The notes below the pieces were generated by a model. It worked only from the letters and a program-made list of their open reading frames with translations. It did no database searches and was not told where the DNA came from. This document shows positions 40,250-52,200 of a stretch of DNA of 64,000 nt, in pieces. Positions within the stretch are counted from its first letter, which is position 1, and every line of letters starts with the position of its first letter. The position numbers were made by a program, and so were the translations under genes. The stretch comes from Lysobacter enzymogenes (GTDB lineage: Bacteria > Pseudomonadota > Gammaproteobacteria > Xanthomonadales > Xanthomonadaceae): the NCBI RefSeq assembly GCF_023617245.1, contig NZ_CP067396.1, forward strand, positions 3,286,001 through 3,350,000, read 5' to 3'.

Positions 40250-43200
40250 TTACGGCGAGTTCGCGCAGCGCGGGTTGCTGGCCTCGCATTGGCCGAAGCC
40301 GATCACCTGCACCGAGATCAGCGCCGGCAGGTCGCGGCCGCCCATCGCCGGGCGCTTTTCCGCCATCTGCTCGGCCACCGCGTTCACGCCCGAGCTGGCC
40401 GACGAGGCCGCGCTGAGCGCGCCGGTGTCGACGTTGCGCGCGACCGGAATGCCGATGGAGTCGCCGTCGACCTGGATGTTGTCGGCGTTGGCGATGGTCT
40501 GCGCGGCGACGATCAGGTTGCCGCCGATGCGGATGCCGGCGTCGCCGGCGTCGATGGTGCCGCGCGGGGCGATCAGCACCGCGTCGCCGGCCTTGCCGAC
40601 CGCGGCGGTCTGCAAGGTCGCGATGCCGGCGCCGGTGACCAGGCCGCGCGCGTCGATCCGGCAGTACTGGTCGACGTCGCAGACGTAGCGCACCGGCGGC
40701 TTGTCCGACGAGGTCTTGGCGCCCTTGCCGGCGTTGATGTCGCCGTTCGAGCTCCAGATCGTCAGGTCGCCGCCGCGCTGGGTGAAGATGCGGCTCTGCG
40801 CGAGCAGCACGCTGCGGTCGGTGAAGATGCCGATGTCGCCGATGTCCAGCGTCAGCACGCCTTGCTGGTTGGGGCCGATCACGGTCTCGCCGCGGTTGTT
40901 CGTCACCAGCGGCGGCGCGGCGACGCTGCCGACCAGCACCTCGCCGCCGGGGCCGAGAATGCGCACGTCGCCGCCCTGCTGGGTCTGCACGGTCGAGCCG
41001 CGCATGTCCATGCGCCCGGTCGCGACCGGCGCGTCGGCGCCGTTGGCGCCGCCGTCGAGGCGGTTGGCGGTGTAGCCCAACGCCTGCGGGAACAAGGTGT
41101 TGATCGCGCGGTAACCGGCGGCGTACTTGCCGAACTCGGGGCTGGCCGGGTTCTTGTTGTCGCGGCCGGCGCGTTCGAGCAGGTCCAGGAACACCTTGTC
41201 GACCAGACGCTGCTGCGCCGCTTCGGGCAGTTGCGCGAATTCGGCCCAGGCCTGTTGCGGCGACAGCGCGCCGTCGCCTTGGCCGTCGCCGTCGCCGCCG
41301 GCATCGCGGCGCTGCTGGCGTACGTAGGCGGCGAGCCAGCCCGCATAGGCCACGGATTCCTCGCCGGCCGGATCGAGATAGCGCGCGGCGAACGCGCGCG
41401 TGTCGATGCCCGGGGCGACGCCGAAGCGCACCACCAGGTCGGCGCCGTCGTAGCCCAGCCCGGCGTTGTCGCGGTTGCCGATGGTGCGGATGCCGCCGCC
41501 TTCGGCGCGCAGTTGGTTGAACGCGTAGGCCTCGTTGGCCGAAGTGAACGGGCCCAGATCGCGCCCGGCCTGGATTTCGAAGCTGCCTGGCCCGCCGAGT
41601 TCCATCCAGTTGTAGCGGCTGACCCGGCCGCTGATGCTGCGGCCGAGCGGTCGGTAGTACAGATCGCGTCCGGCCAGCACCCGGGTCGCGTCGCTGGCGC
41701 GGTAGTTCTGTCCGCGCAGGTCTAGGTCGACGATGTCGCGGCCGGCGCGGATCGTCGCCGGCTTGGGCAATTCCAGGGTCAGGGTGTTGAAGCTCTGGCG
41801 CTGGTCCGGCTGGCCGTTGACGATGTCGCCGAGCGCGTACACCCGAACCGGCTCGCGATCGTCGCGGTGCAGGTTGGCGCGCTGGTCGCGGCTCGGGATG
41901 AACACGTCCAGGCGCGAGAAGTCGAACGCGGTCTGCTCCGGCAGGCTCGACAGCGGTCGCAGCGGCGACGGCATCCAGGCCGGGTCGATGTCGAGCAGGC
42001 GCAGCGTGTCCAGGCGCGGGAACGTGTCGGCGTACAGCAGCACGTCGCCGCCGGCGAGCAGGTTCAGGCCGCCGCGCGCGGACGGGAACAGCTGGCCGCC
42101 GTTGCGCACGCGTACGTCGCCGGCGATCGCGGTCAGGCTCAGCGAACCCGGCAGCACCTGCGCGAACAGCGAGCTGCTGCCGATGCTGTACGGCGCTTGC
42201 GGACGGTTCGGGTCGCGGCCGCCGTAAGCGAACAGCGCGTCGCCGAGCAGCAGGCTGCCGAGCTGCACGTCGCCGGTGGTCGAGGTCGCGTTGAGCGCGG
42301 CGTCGGCGCCGAAGGTCTGCGAATCGACTTCGCGCTCGGTCAAGCGCGCGTACGAGGGATTGAGCACCCGGCCGATGTCGACGTCGCCGCTGGCGCCGAC
42401 GTTCCAGCGCGCGTCCTGCATCGCCAGGATCGGCGCCACGCCGGAGCTCATCGTCGTGGTCTGGCTGCTGACGTTCTCGATGAACACCGGCACGCTCAGC
42501 TCGTAAGCCGAACCGATGCGGCCGCCGGCGTTGAGCGAGCCCTCGCCCTGGGACACGAAGAAGTCGCCGCCGAGCACGTCGCGACCGGCGCTGGCGCGCA
42601 GGTCGCCGCCGCCGAAGCGGCGCAGGCCGCCGGCGCCGTCGCGCTGCCATGTGGTCGGCGAGGACGCCGACACTTCGACCAGGTCGCGGCCGGCGTCGAG
42701 GCGGATGTCGCCGCCGACGCTGAGCAGGCCCTGGGCGAAGCCGCCGAAGTTGATCGAGGTCGAGACCAGGCGGCCGTCGGCATCGGCGACGTTGCCGGTC
42801 TGCATCCACGGCCACCAGTACTGGACCAGATAGCTGCCGGCGACGCCGCTGCGGCGGCCGTCGCTGTCGCGGATCTGGCGGTTGCCGACGATGTCGCGGC
42901 CGGCGCGCACGCTGAGGTCGCCGGCCGCTTCCGGATTGACCGCGCCGGTGACCGCGACCAGCGGGCCGCCCAGGTTCTGCGGCGAGCTCGCGCCTTCGAT
43001 CCGCGGCCGCGAGGTGTCGGCGCTGGTGCCGTCGCCCGGACGGCCGGCGGTGTAGACGCTGGCCGGCGCGTCGCGGTCGGCGAAGCGCACGTCGCGCGCG
43101 GCGACCAGTTCGATCTCGCCGGTGCCGGTGCGCAGCACGTTCGGCAACAGCAGATCGCTCTGGCCGGACTTGCGCAAGGTGGTGTGGCCGTCGAACACGA

Positions 43201-46200
43201 TGTCGGCCGCGCCGCCGCCGGCGCGGTCGGGCGCGACGCTGCTGAAATCGGCGCCGGCGACGAAGCGGTAACGGCTGCTGTCGCCGCCGGCGAGCTGCTG
43301 CTCCAGCCACGGCGTCGGCCGTTCGGCGCTGGCCTGCAGCATCGGCGTGCGGTCGGCGGCCGGCGGCACCGGGCCGAGCACCGGCAAACGCGGCACCCAG
43401 GTCATCGGCGGCGCTTCGCCGGCGGCGACGCGGTTGGCCAAGTCGATCACGTAGCCGCGATAGCGCTCCAGATAACCGGCGTAGTCGCCCGGTCCGGCCG
43501 GCGGCGCGGGCTCGTCGATGCCGGCGTCGCCGGTGCCGGCGATCGAGATCAGCAGGTCGATGAAGCCCATCAGCGAGGTGCCGGGGCCGACGATGTTGTC
43601 GAGCGCGCTGTCGGGCCGGGTCATCAAGTCGAACAGTTCGTCGTACTGGCCGTAGTACTGGCCGGATTCGTCGTTGGGATCGTAAGGCTGCGGCGCCGGC
43701 AGGAACTGCTCGCTGTCGGGCATGCTCAGCGGATTGTTCTGCAGCCAGGTCATGCGCGCGGCGACCGAGCCGTCGTAGTTGCCGACCGCGCCGCTGCCGG
43801 CGGCGTTGTAGTTGTAGAACCCGTCGCTGATGCTGGCGTTGACCTGCACGTCGCCGGCCGCGCGCAGGGTCAGCACCGGCGCGGCGCCCTGGTAGCGGAA
43901 GTCGGGCGCGTTGCGGTCGCCGGAGTTGAGGTTCCAGTTGGTCAGCACCCGGATCGCGCCGCCGTCGCGGCTCGCGTCGGGATTTTGCAGCTCGATGCCG
44001 GGACGCGCGCGGAAACGGGCGATGCCGGCGAAGCGTTCGCCGAAGGCGAAGCCCGGGGCCTGGGCGAAACGCATCAAAGTGCCGGCCTGATGCTCGACGC
44101 TGTCGCCGTTGAGATAGCCGTAGAAGCCCTGATGCGCGGCGTTGGCCGCGTCGGGAGTGAAGTAATGGGTCTTGAGGTAGAGCGCGAGCTGTTCCGGCGT
44201 CTGCGGCGCGGCGAGTACGGCGCCGCTGGCGTCGCGCCACTTGCCGGCGACGAGCTGGCCGTCGGCACCGTACCAGCCGGCCGGATCGACGATGCCGTCG
44301 AAGTGGCGTTCCGGATGCGCCGGATCGACCGCATCGCTTGCGCTCCACACCGCATACGCTTCCAGCCCGACCTCGCGCGCGCCGACGAACGCCGCCGGAT
44401 TCTCGACCGCGATGTTGACGTCGCCGCCGACCAGCAGCGGCGCGCGCAGTTCGACCTTGCCGCCGGACAAGCCGCCGGCGCTGCCGCCGCGCACGTCGAT
44501 CAGCGCGTCGCGGCCGATGCGGACGACGCCGGCCGCGTCGGCGGCGACGTTCTGATAGCCGAAGGAGTCGTTGAGGCTGCCGTCGCTGCGGCCGCCGGTG
44601 CCGATGCGCACGGTACCGCCGCGCTTGCCGGCATCGCTGCCGTTGGCCAGCAGGCGGCCTTGCAGGTCCACGCCGTGGCGGCCGTACAGATCGATGCGGC
44701 CGCCGGCGCTGCCGGACGCGTCGATGTCGCCGAGGATGCGCACGTTGCCGTTGGCCGCGTCGCGCAACAGCGCGTCGCTGCCGCCGTCGGCGATCAGGCT
44801 GACTTCGCGCGCCTTGAGCGTCTGCCCGGCGCTGAGCTGCAGGTCGCCGCTGCGGCTACGCACCGCGATGCCGCGGTCGATGCCGCTTTGCGCCAGACGC
44901 TGCGCCAGCGTGTCCAGGTCCAGCGCCGCGCCGCTGTCGAGTTCGATGCGGCCGCCCTGTCCCTTCGGCGCCGCGCCCTTGAGCGCCCCATCGAGCGCGA
45001 TCGCGCCCTGCGCCGCGAGCAGGCGCAGCTCGCCGGCGTCGCCGCCGCCGGCCGCGGCCGACACGTCGAGCTGCGTGCCGCTGGCCAGCGCGATGCCGCC
45101 GCGCTCGGCGCGCAGTTCGATCCGCCCGCCCGGCGCGTACACCGGCTGGTCGAAGATCGCCTTCGACAACGCCGACACGTCGATCGCGCTGCCCGCGTCC
45201 AGGCGCACGTCGCCCTGAGTCGCGACCAGGGTCGCGCGGCCGGAGTTGGCCCGGATCAGCGCGCTGCCGGCGATGCTGGCGCCGCGCAGTTCCAGCGCGC
45301 CGCCCTGCGGCCGCGCCGCGTCGGCCGCGGCGTCGCCGACCCGCGCCAACGTGATCGCGCCGCTGCTGCGCAGGCTCTGGTCGGCGCCGCCTTCGGCCTG
45401 GATCAGCGGCGCCTGCAGGCGCAGATCGGCGGCGCCGAAATCGACGCTGCCGCGGCCGCCGGCGGAGATCTGTTTGGCCGCTTCGACCGACACCTTGGCG
45501 AAGCCGGCGAACTGCGAATCACCGCCGCTGAACGCGACCGAATCACCGCGCAAGTCCAGCGTGCCGCGACCTGCCGGCACATCGCCGGCGGGGCCGCCCT
45601 GTACGCCCAGTTCGTTGCCCAGGGTCAGCCGCTGCGCGCTCAGCCGTACCGTGCCGCCGTCGCCGCCGAAGCGGCGCGCGCTGAGGTTGAGTTCGCGGTC
45701 GCTGTCGACGTCGATATCGCCGTAGAACGCCATTTCGCCGTAGCTGCGCAGGCTCACCCGCTGGGCCTGGCCGAACTGGGCCAGGGTATTGCGGCCGACC
45801 ACGAAGCCGTCGTAGCGCGCATCCGGGTCGGCGCTGAACACCACCCGCCCGCTGCTGGCCTGGATGTCGCGCCCGGCCAACACCGCGCTGGCGTCGACGC
45901 GGGCGTTGCCGGAGGCGTCGAGCATCAGCGCCGCGCCGCCGTCCAGGCGCGCGCTGGCGCCGACGTCGAGCAGGCCGCGCGATTGCTCGAACGCCGGCAG
46001 GCCGCGCCGTTGCAGGGTCGCCGCGCCGGCGTTGGACACCCGCAGCAGCGCGCCGTCGCCGTTGATCGCGGGGCGGTTGCTGGCGGCGTCGGCGTTCTGG
46101 CCGATCACCAGCTGCAGATCGCCGGCGCCAGCCAGGGTACCGCGCGCCTGGATCACGCTGCCGTCCTCGACCCGCACGCCCTGGCTACCGTCGCCGGCCT

Positions 46201-49200
46201 TGGCCACCAGCACGATCTCCGGGCCTTGCAGCGGCGAGGCGGCGTCGTTGGACAGCAGCACGTCGCGCGCGCGCACCGAGATCGCGGTGCCGTCGCTGCC
46301 GCGTTCGCGCACGCCGCCGATCAACAGGCTGCCGGCGCCGAGCGCGCTGAGTTGGCCGGCGTCGAGCTGCACATAGCCGTCGAGCGCGGCCTGGTTGCGG
46401 CCGCGGATCTGGATCGCGTCGGCGACCACGTCGATCTGCGCGGCGGCGCCGCCGTCGGCGGCGGCCACGTCCAGGCGCGCAGCCAGTTCCAGCGCGCGTT
46501 GCGCGCTGAGCACCAACTGGCCGCCGTCGCGCGGCAGCTGCGGCGCGAAGCGGCCGGCCTTGCCCGCCTGTTCGGAGAAGAACTTGTTGGCGCGGCTGAG
46601 CTGGTATTGCGAGTACTGGCCCCACACCGCCTCCGACTGCACGTCGAACGACTGCGAACGCGCATCGCGCGCGCCGCTGAGCGAGTCGACGTAGTAGCCG
46701 GCGACGCGATGGGTGCCGTCCGGCGCGGTCAGGTTCTGGCTGGCCAGCGCGTCCTGGCCGCCGCTGCGCTGGACCACGCGGAACGCGCCCGGCAAGGTCG
46801 CGTAGCGGCCCGGCAGCAAGGTGTAGACGCCGTCGGCCAGCCCCGGCACGCCGGACAGGTACACCGACTTGCCGACCTGGCTGCTGCCGGCGCCCTGGTC
46901 CAACAGCGGGTCGCTCGCCGCCAGCGGCGACTGCGCGCCCGGCACGATCGCATAGACCTCGCGGCCGTCGGCATACAGCGGCGCGCGCGTGCCGCTGCCG
47001 CCGTCGGCGTAGTTCACCGCGACGCTCGACAGCACATCGCGGCTGCCGCCAGTGCCGGCGACCCATTCGAACGCCTGCAGATCGCCGCCGCCGGACAGGT
47101 CCACGCGCGCGCCGTCCTGCAGCGACAGCTCGGCGCCGTCGAGCGAGATGCGCTTGAGCGGCGGCGCGGTCAGGCGCTGCTCGACGTCGTTGCCGTCCCA
47201 TTGCAGCGAATCCACGGTCTTGCCGTACGGCAGCACGCGGCCGTCGAGCGAGACCGAGGTCAGGCTGCCCGGCGCCAGGGTCACCTTGCGCGTCGGCGTC
47301 AGCGCGAGCTGGTTGAACAGCGCGCGGGTGGCCGGGTCGTCGTCGTTGCCGGCGCCGAGCACGATCTGCCCGGCCGGCGCGCGCAGCGTGCCGGCCTGTT
47401 CGATTTCGCTCGCGTCCAGCAGCAGCTTGCCGCCGGCCGACAACGGCAGCGGCGCGGCCGCGCCGTTGCCGGCGATGCGGATCGCGGTGTCGGCGCGCTG
47501 GCCGGCCGCGTCCTTGGCGCCGAGCGCGCGCACGATGAAGGTTTCGCCGCTGGCCGGATACAACTGCGCGGCGCGGAACGACAGATTGCCGCCGCTGAGC
47601 AGTTCGCCCGGTACCAGCCGCACTTCGTTGTTGATCGTCGCGCTCTGGTAGAGGCTGGGCGTGTGGAAGCGGATGTCGCCGCGGCTGTCGAAGGCGGCGT
47701 CGGCGAAGTTGCGCAGCGCCACGCGTCCGCCGATGTCGATGAAGCCGGCCTCGACCTTCAGCGTCGCCGCGCCGGGCTTGCCGGGTTCCGGCAGCGCGGT
47801 CGCGGCGTCGCCGCCGAGGCCTTGCAGCGATACGTAGGCCGAGCGCAGCGTGGCCGCGCCGCGCTCGCCGCCGGCCTGGAACGCGCGCGCGTTGATCATC
47901 AGCGCGCGCGCCGGCGACAGGATCACATCGCCGTCGAACGCCACCGGCGCCACGCCGGGGCCGCGGATCAGGCCGTCTTCGCCGATCCCGACCAGCAAGG
48001 TGTCGATGCCGGAACCGTCTAGCGAGTCGGCTTGGAAATGCATCGTGCCCGAAGGCGTTTCGCGGCCCGGCTCGATCGCCCCGCCCGCGCGCGCGGCCGG
48101 GTCCAGCTGGCTGCCGCTCTGATGGAACACGATCTGCGATGTCGCCAGCGGCGCGCGTCCGCCGCTGACGTCGAGCGGTCGCACGCTCTGCGCGGTCAGC
48201 AGCTGCACGCTGCCGCCGCGCGCCTGCGCGTCGCCGCCGGCGGCCTGGATGCGACCGTCGAAGAACAGGCCGCCGGCCGCGGCTAGCACCAGCTCGCCGC
48301 CGTCGCTCCACACCGTGCGCGCCTGCAGCGGCGCCTGGCCGATCGCGCCGCTGTCGGCCGGCAGGTCGAACACTGCGCGCGCGCCGGACATATCCAGGCG
48401 CGCGCCCTGCTCGACCACCACATAGCCGCCGTCGTTGCTGAGGCGGATGCGGCCGCCATCGAGCAGCTTGCCGTCGCGCGGCACCGCGCCACCGTTCGGC
48501 AGCGGCGCCTTGAACGGATCGAGCAAGGCCACGCCGGACACATCCAGCACCGCGTCCTTGCCGACCCACACCGACTTGTCCGCGCGCCAGTAGTCCACCT
48601 GCGACGGGCTGTGCGACGGCGACAGCGCCGTGCTCGAGGTGTCGCCGGACAGATCGATGCTGCCGCCGTGCGCGATCACCGAACCCAGCACGGTGGTCTG
48701 GCCGCGCGAACCCAGGCGCACCGCGCCGCCGGCGTCGACCTGCACCTGCGCACCGCGTTCGAGCGTGAGCGTGTCGCGAACTTGGTCGAGCCCCGCGACG
48801 TTCGGCAGGGTGCGGCCAGTGGCCGCGCCGGCTTCGAGGAAGAAGTCGGCGGCGTCGCGGTGATAGTCGTCGAGGCGGCCGAACGCGCCGTATTGGCCGG
48901 CGCCGCTGGCCGTCAGTCCGGCGTAGAGGTCGCCGCCGCTGCGCAGTTCGCGCAGCGCGTCGAGGTTCGGCAGGAAATTGCGCTGCGACACGCTCAGCTG
49001 GGTGCCGGCGACGATGCGCGCGTCGTGGCGCGCGACCAGCTCGTAGGCGCCGAAATCGCCGTCGCGGAAGAAGCCGGCATCGAGGCGCAGGGTGCGCGCA
49101 TCGTCGGCGAGCGGATCGGCCGCCGACGCGCCGATCAGGATGTCGCGCGCGTGCAGGCTCAGCGTGCCGCCGCCGGCGAGGCCGCCGCCGCGCAGGTTCT

Positions 49201-52200
49201 GCGCGCTGAAGCGCAGTTCGCCGGCGCCGGGCTCGGCGTCGAACGCCGACGCGGGCAGGAACGGATTCAGCGACTGGGTGCCTTCGCGCGGCTGGTACAG
49301 CTTCAAGGCGATATCGCCGCCGCGGCCCAGCGGCACGCCGTTCTTGGCCGCGAGCTGGCCGTTCGGCAGGATCCGGCCGCCGCCGGACACGTCGAGCAGC
49401 GCGCCCGGATCGAGCACGATCGAGCCGCCGGCGTCGCGGCCGCCGCCGGCGCCGTCCAAGAGTGGATATTCGGAGACGCTGAGGCTGATGCGGCCGCCGT
49501 CGATGTGCGCGCCGCCCTGGCGCTGGTCGGCGACGCGGTCGCGGTCGTTGACCCATTGTCCGCGCGCGAGCAGGCGGCCGCCGGATTGCACGGTGATGCC
49601 GCGGCGCGCGCCGGCTTCGGGATTCGCGTCGTTCTCGCTGGTCGCGCTGAGCGCGATCTCGCCCGAATCGGCCTGCAAGGTGCCGGCCACGTTCACCCGC
49701 GCGCCGCTCAGGGCGATGCGGCCGCCGGCGTCGACCTGCAGGTGCGCGTCGCCGGCCACGTCGATGCGCGAGAGCTTGTCGCTGAGCTCGACCGTGCCGA
49801 AGCCGGCCTGATTCAAGGCCTGCGCGGACAACGTGCCGCCCTGCCCCTGGGTCAGGCGCTGCTGCATCGAGAAGTCCGCGGCCACGTCGGGTACCGCGCC
49901 GTTCTGCAACGTCCAGCGACCGTAACCGGCGCCGCTGACCGAGACGCTGAACTTGCCGCCCAGCGCCGGCGCGCCGCGCTCGCGCTGGTCGCGCCCGGAT
50001 TCGGCGTTGCCGCGCAACTCACCAGCCAGCACCAGCCCGGTGTCGACCCGGGTCGCCTCGGTGCCGGCGTCCTGGCGCAGCACGATGTTGAGCTCGCCGC
50101 CGTCGCCGCCGTGCACGTAGTCGGATTCGTAGTAGCGGTCCGAACGCGCGAACGCGGAATGGAAGTACTCGCGCACGTTCCAGCGCTGGTGGTCGAGCGA
50201 GAACTGGCCGGCGAAGCCGAGGTAGGACTGCGACGGGTCGGCCCCGGCCAGGCGGTAGGTGCGCCCGTCCGCGCCGATCACCCGCGGGGTTTCGACCATG
50301 CCGCCCTGGTAATGCAGGAAGCCGCCGCTGACGTCGATCACCGAGCCGCCGCGGGCGACGAATTCGCGCGCGCTGACGTTGATGGTGCCGCCGTCGACCA
50401 GCAGCTGGTCGATGCCGCGCGGACGCTGGTCGGCGTAGCCGGCGGCGTTGAACAGCGGGCTGCCGATCCAGGCGCGGCCGTCGTCGGTGACGCCGCGCTC
50501 GCGCGCGTCGAGCACGACCTTCTTGCGGTAGAACGCGCCGCCGCGCAGCAGCGGCGAATCGGCCAGCTCGTTCTCGCCGATGCGTTCGATGGTGATGAAG
50601 TGGTCGGACATCGGCCGCAGCACGTCGGCCAGGCCGGCGACGTTGATCTGCGCGCCGCGGTCGATCTGGATGCGCGCGACCTCGGGCTTGCTGGTGCCGT
50701 CGCGCAGCGGCTCCATGCCGACCAGATCGAGCTTGGCGCCGGGCATCAGCACCAGCGCGTTTTCCTGCAGGCGCATCTGCGCCGCGGCCAGCACCGCGTT
50801 CGGCGCCTGGAACGCCTTGTCGGCGGTCGTCGCCGAGGTGGTGGTCTCGCCGTCGCGCTCGGGCAGGATCGCGGTGACCGAAGCGCTGCCGAAGCTGAGC
50901 TTGCCGCCGGTGCTGCCGCTGAGATCGGCCGGCTTGTCGACGCCGGCCGAACGCGAGTGGTTGGCGGCCACGATCGAGATCCGCCCCGGCCGGCTGACCG
51001 AAGTGGTGGTGCCGACATAGCCGTCCTGGTGCAGGTCGTAGCCGGTCAGGGTGACCGTGCCGCGCTTGCTGGCGACGATGCCGGTATTGTCCAGGCGGCC
51101 GTAGCCGACGTTGGGCGCGCTGGCCTGCGGCGCCACGCCGCTGTAACGCAGGTTCAGTTCGTTGCTGGCGCCGGCCGGCGCCGGGGTCGAGAACGCGCCG
51201 ACCACCGCGGCCAGCTGCGCATGGCCGTCTTCGGCGGTCACGCTGCCGGCATTGCTGAGGTTCGGCGCGGCGATCAGGGCGTAGCCGCCGGAACCGGTCT
51301 TGATCTGCGCGCCGGCGTCGATGCGGATGTCGCCGGAGGCTTGCGGCCGCGCCGCGGCGCCGCCGACGAACTCGGCCAGTTCCGAGGTCAGCACCGCCGC
51401 ATCGGCCTTGGCCCGGCGCACGCCTTCGCCGATGAAGATGCGGTTGCTCTGGGCGACGTCGTTGCTGAAGAGGTTCAACGAAGACACCAGCAGCGAGCGG
51501 GTGTTGACCTGGCTGGTGCCGCCGAACACCACGCCGTTGCGGTTGAGCAGATAGACGCTGCCTTCAGCCTTGATCTGGCCGAAGATCTGGCTCGGCCGGC
51601 CGCTGGGATCGTCGACCCGGTTGAGCGCGATCCAGTCGTTGCCGCCGCCGCTCTGGTTGCCGCCGCGCTGGTCGAAGTAGACCGTGGTGCGGCGGCCGAC
51701 GTTGAAGCTCTCCCAGCTCAGGATCGCCTTCTTCTGGGTCTGCTCGACGGTGACGGTGACGTTGCCGGACGCGTCGTTGTTCTGGCTCGGGCCTTTGGCG
51801 CCGAGCCACAGCTTGGATTGGTTGAGGCGCGGGTCTTCGACCGCGATGGCGCCGGGTTCGAAGCGCACCCCGGCGGCGACCTTGAGCCCGCCCTGGACCA
51901 GGCCGTCGGGCACTTGGTTGGCCGCGCTCGACGCCGCCGCCGCGGCGCGCGCGGCCACCTGCGCGGCATCGAGCGCGGAGCGCACGCGCGCGGCCTGGGC
52001 GAACGCCGCCAGCGAGCGCTGCGCCATCTGCTGCGCCTGCGCCGATTGCAGGCCCTGCTGCTGCACGTTGCGCGCGGCCTGCGCAGCCGGATCGGCGCCG
52101 CGACGCGCGAACGGATTGGGATCGGCGTACGCGGCGCCGCCGACCAGCGCCAGCGAAATCGCCGCGCTCAGCGCGAACAGGCGCAAGCGCGCGGGCGAAG

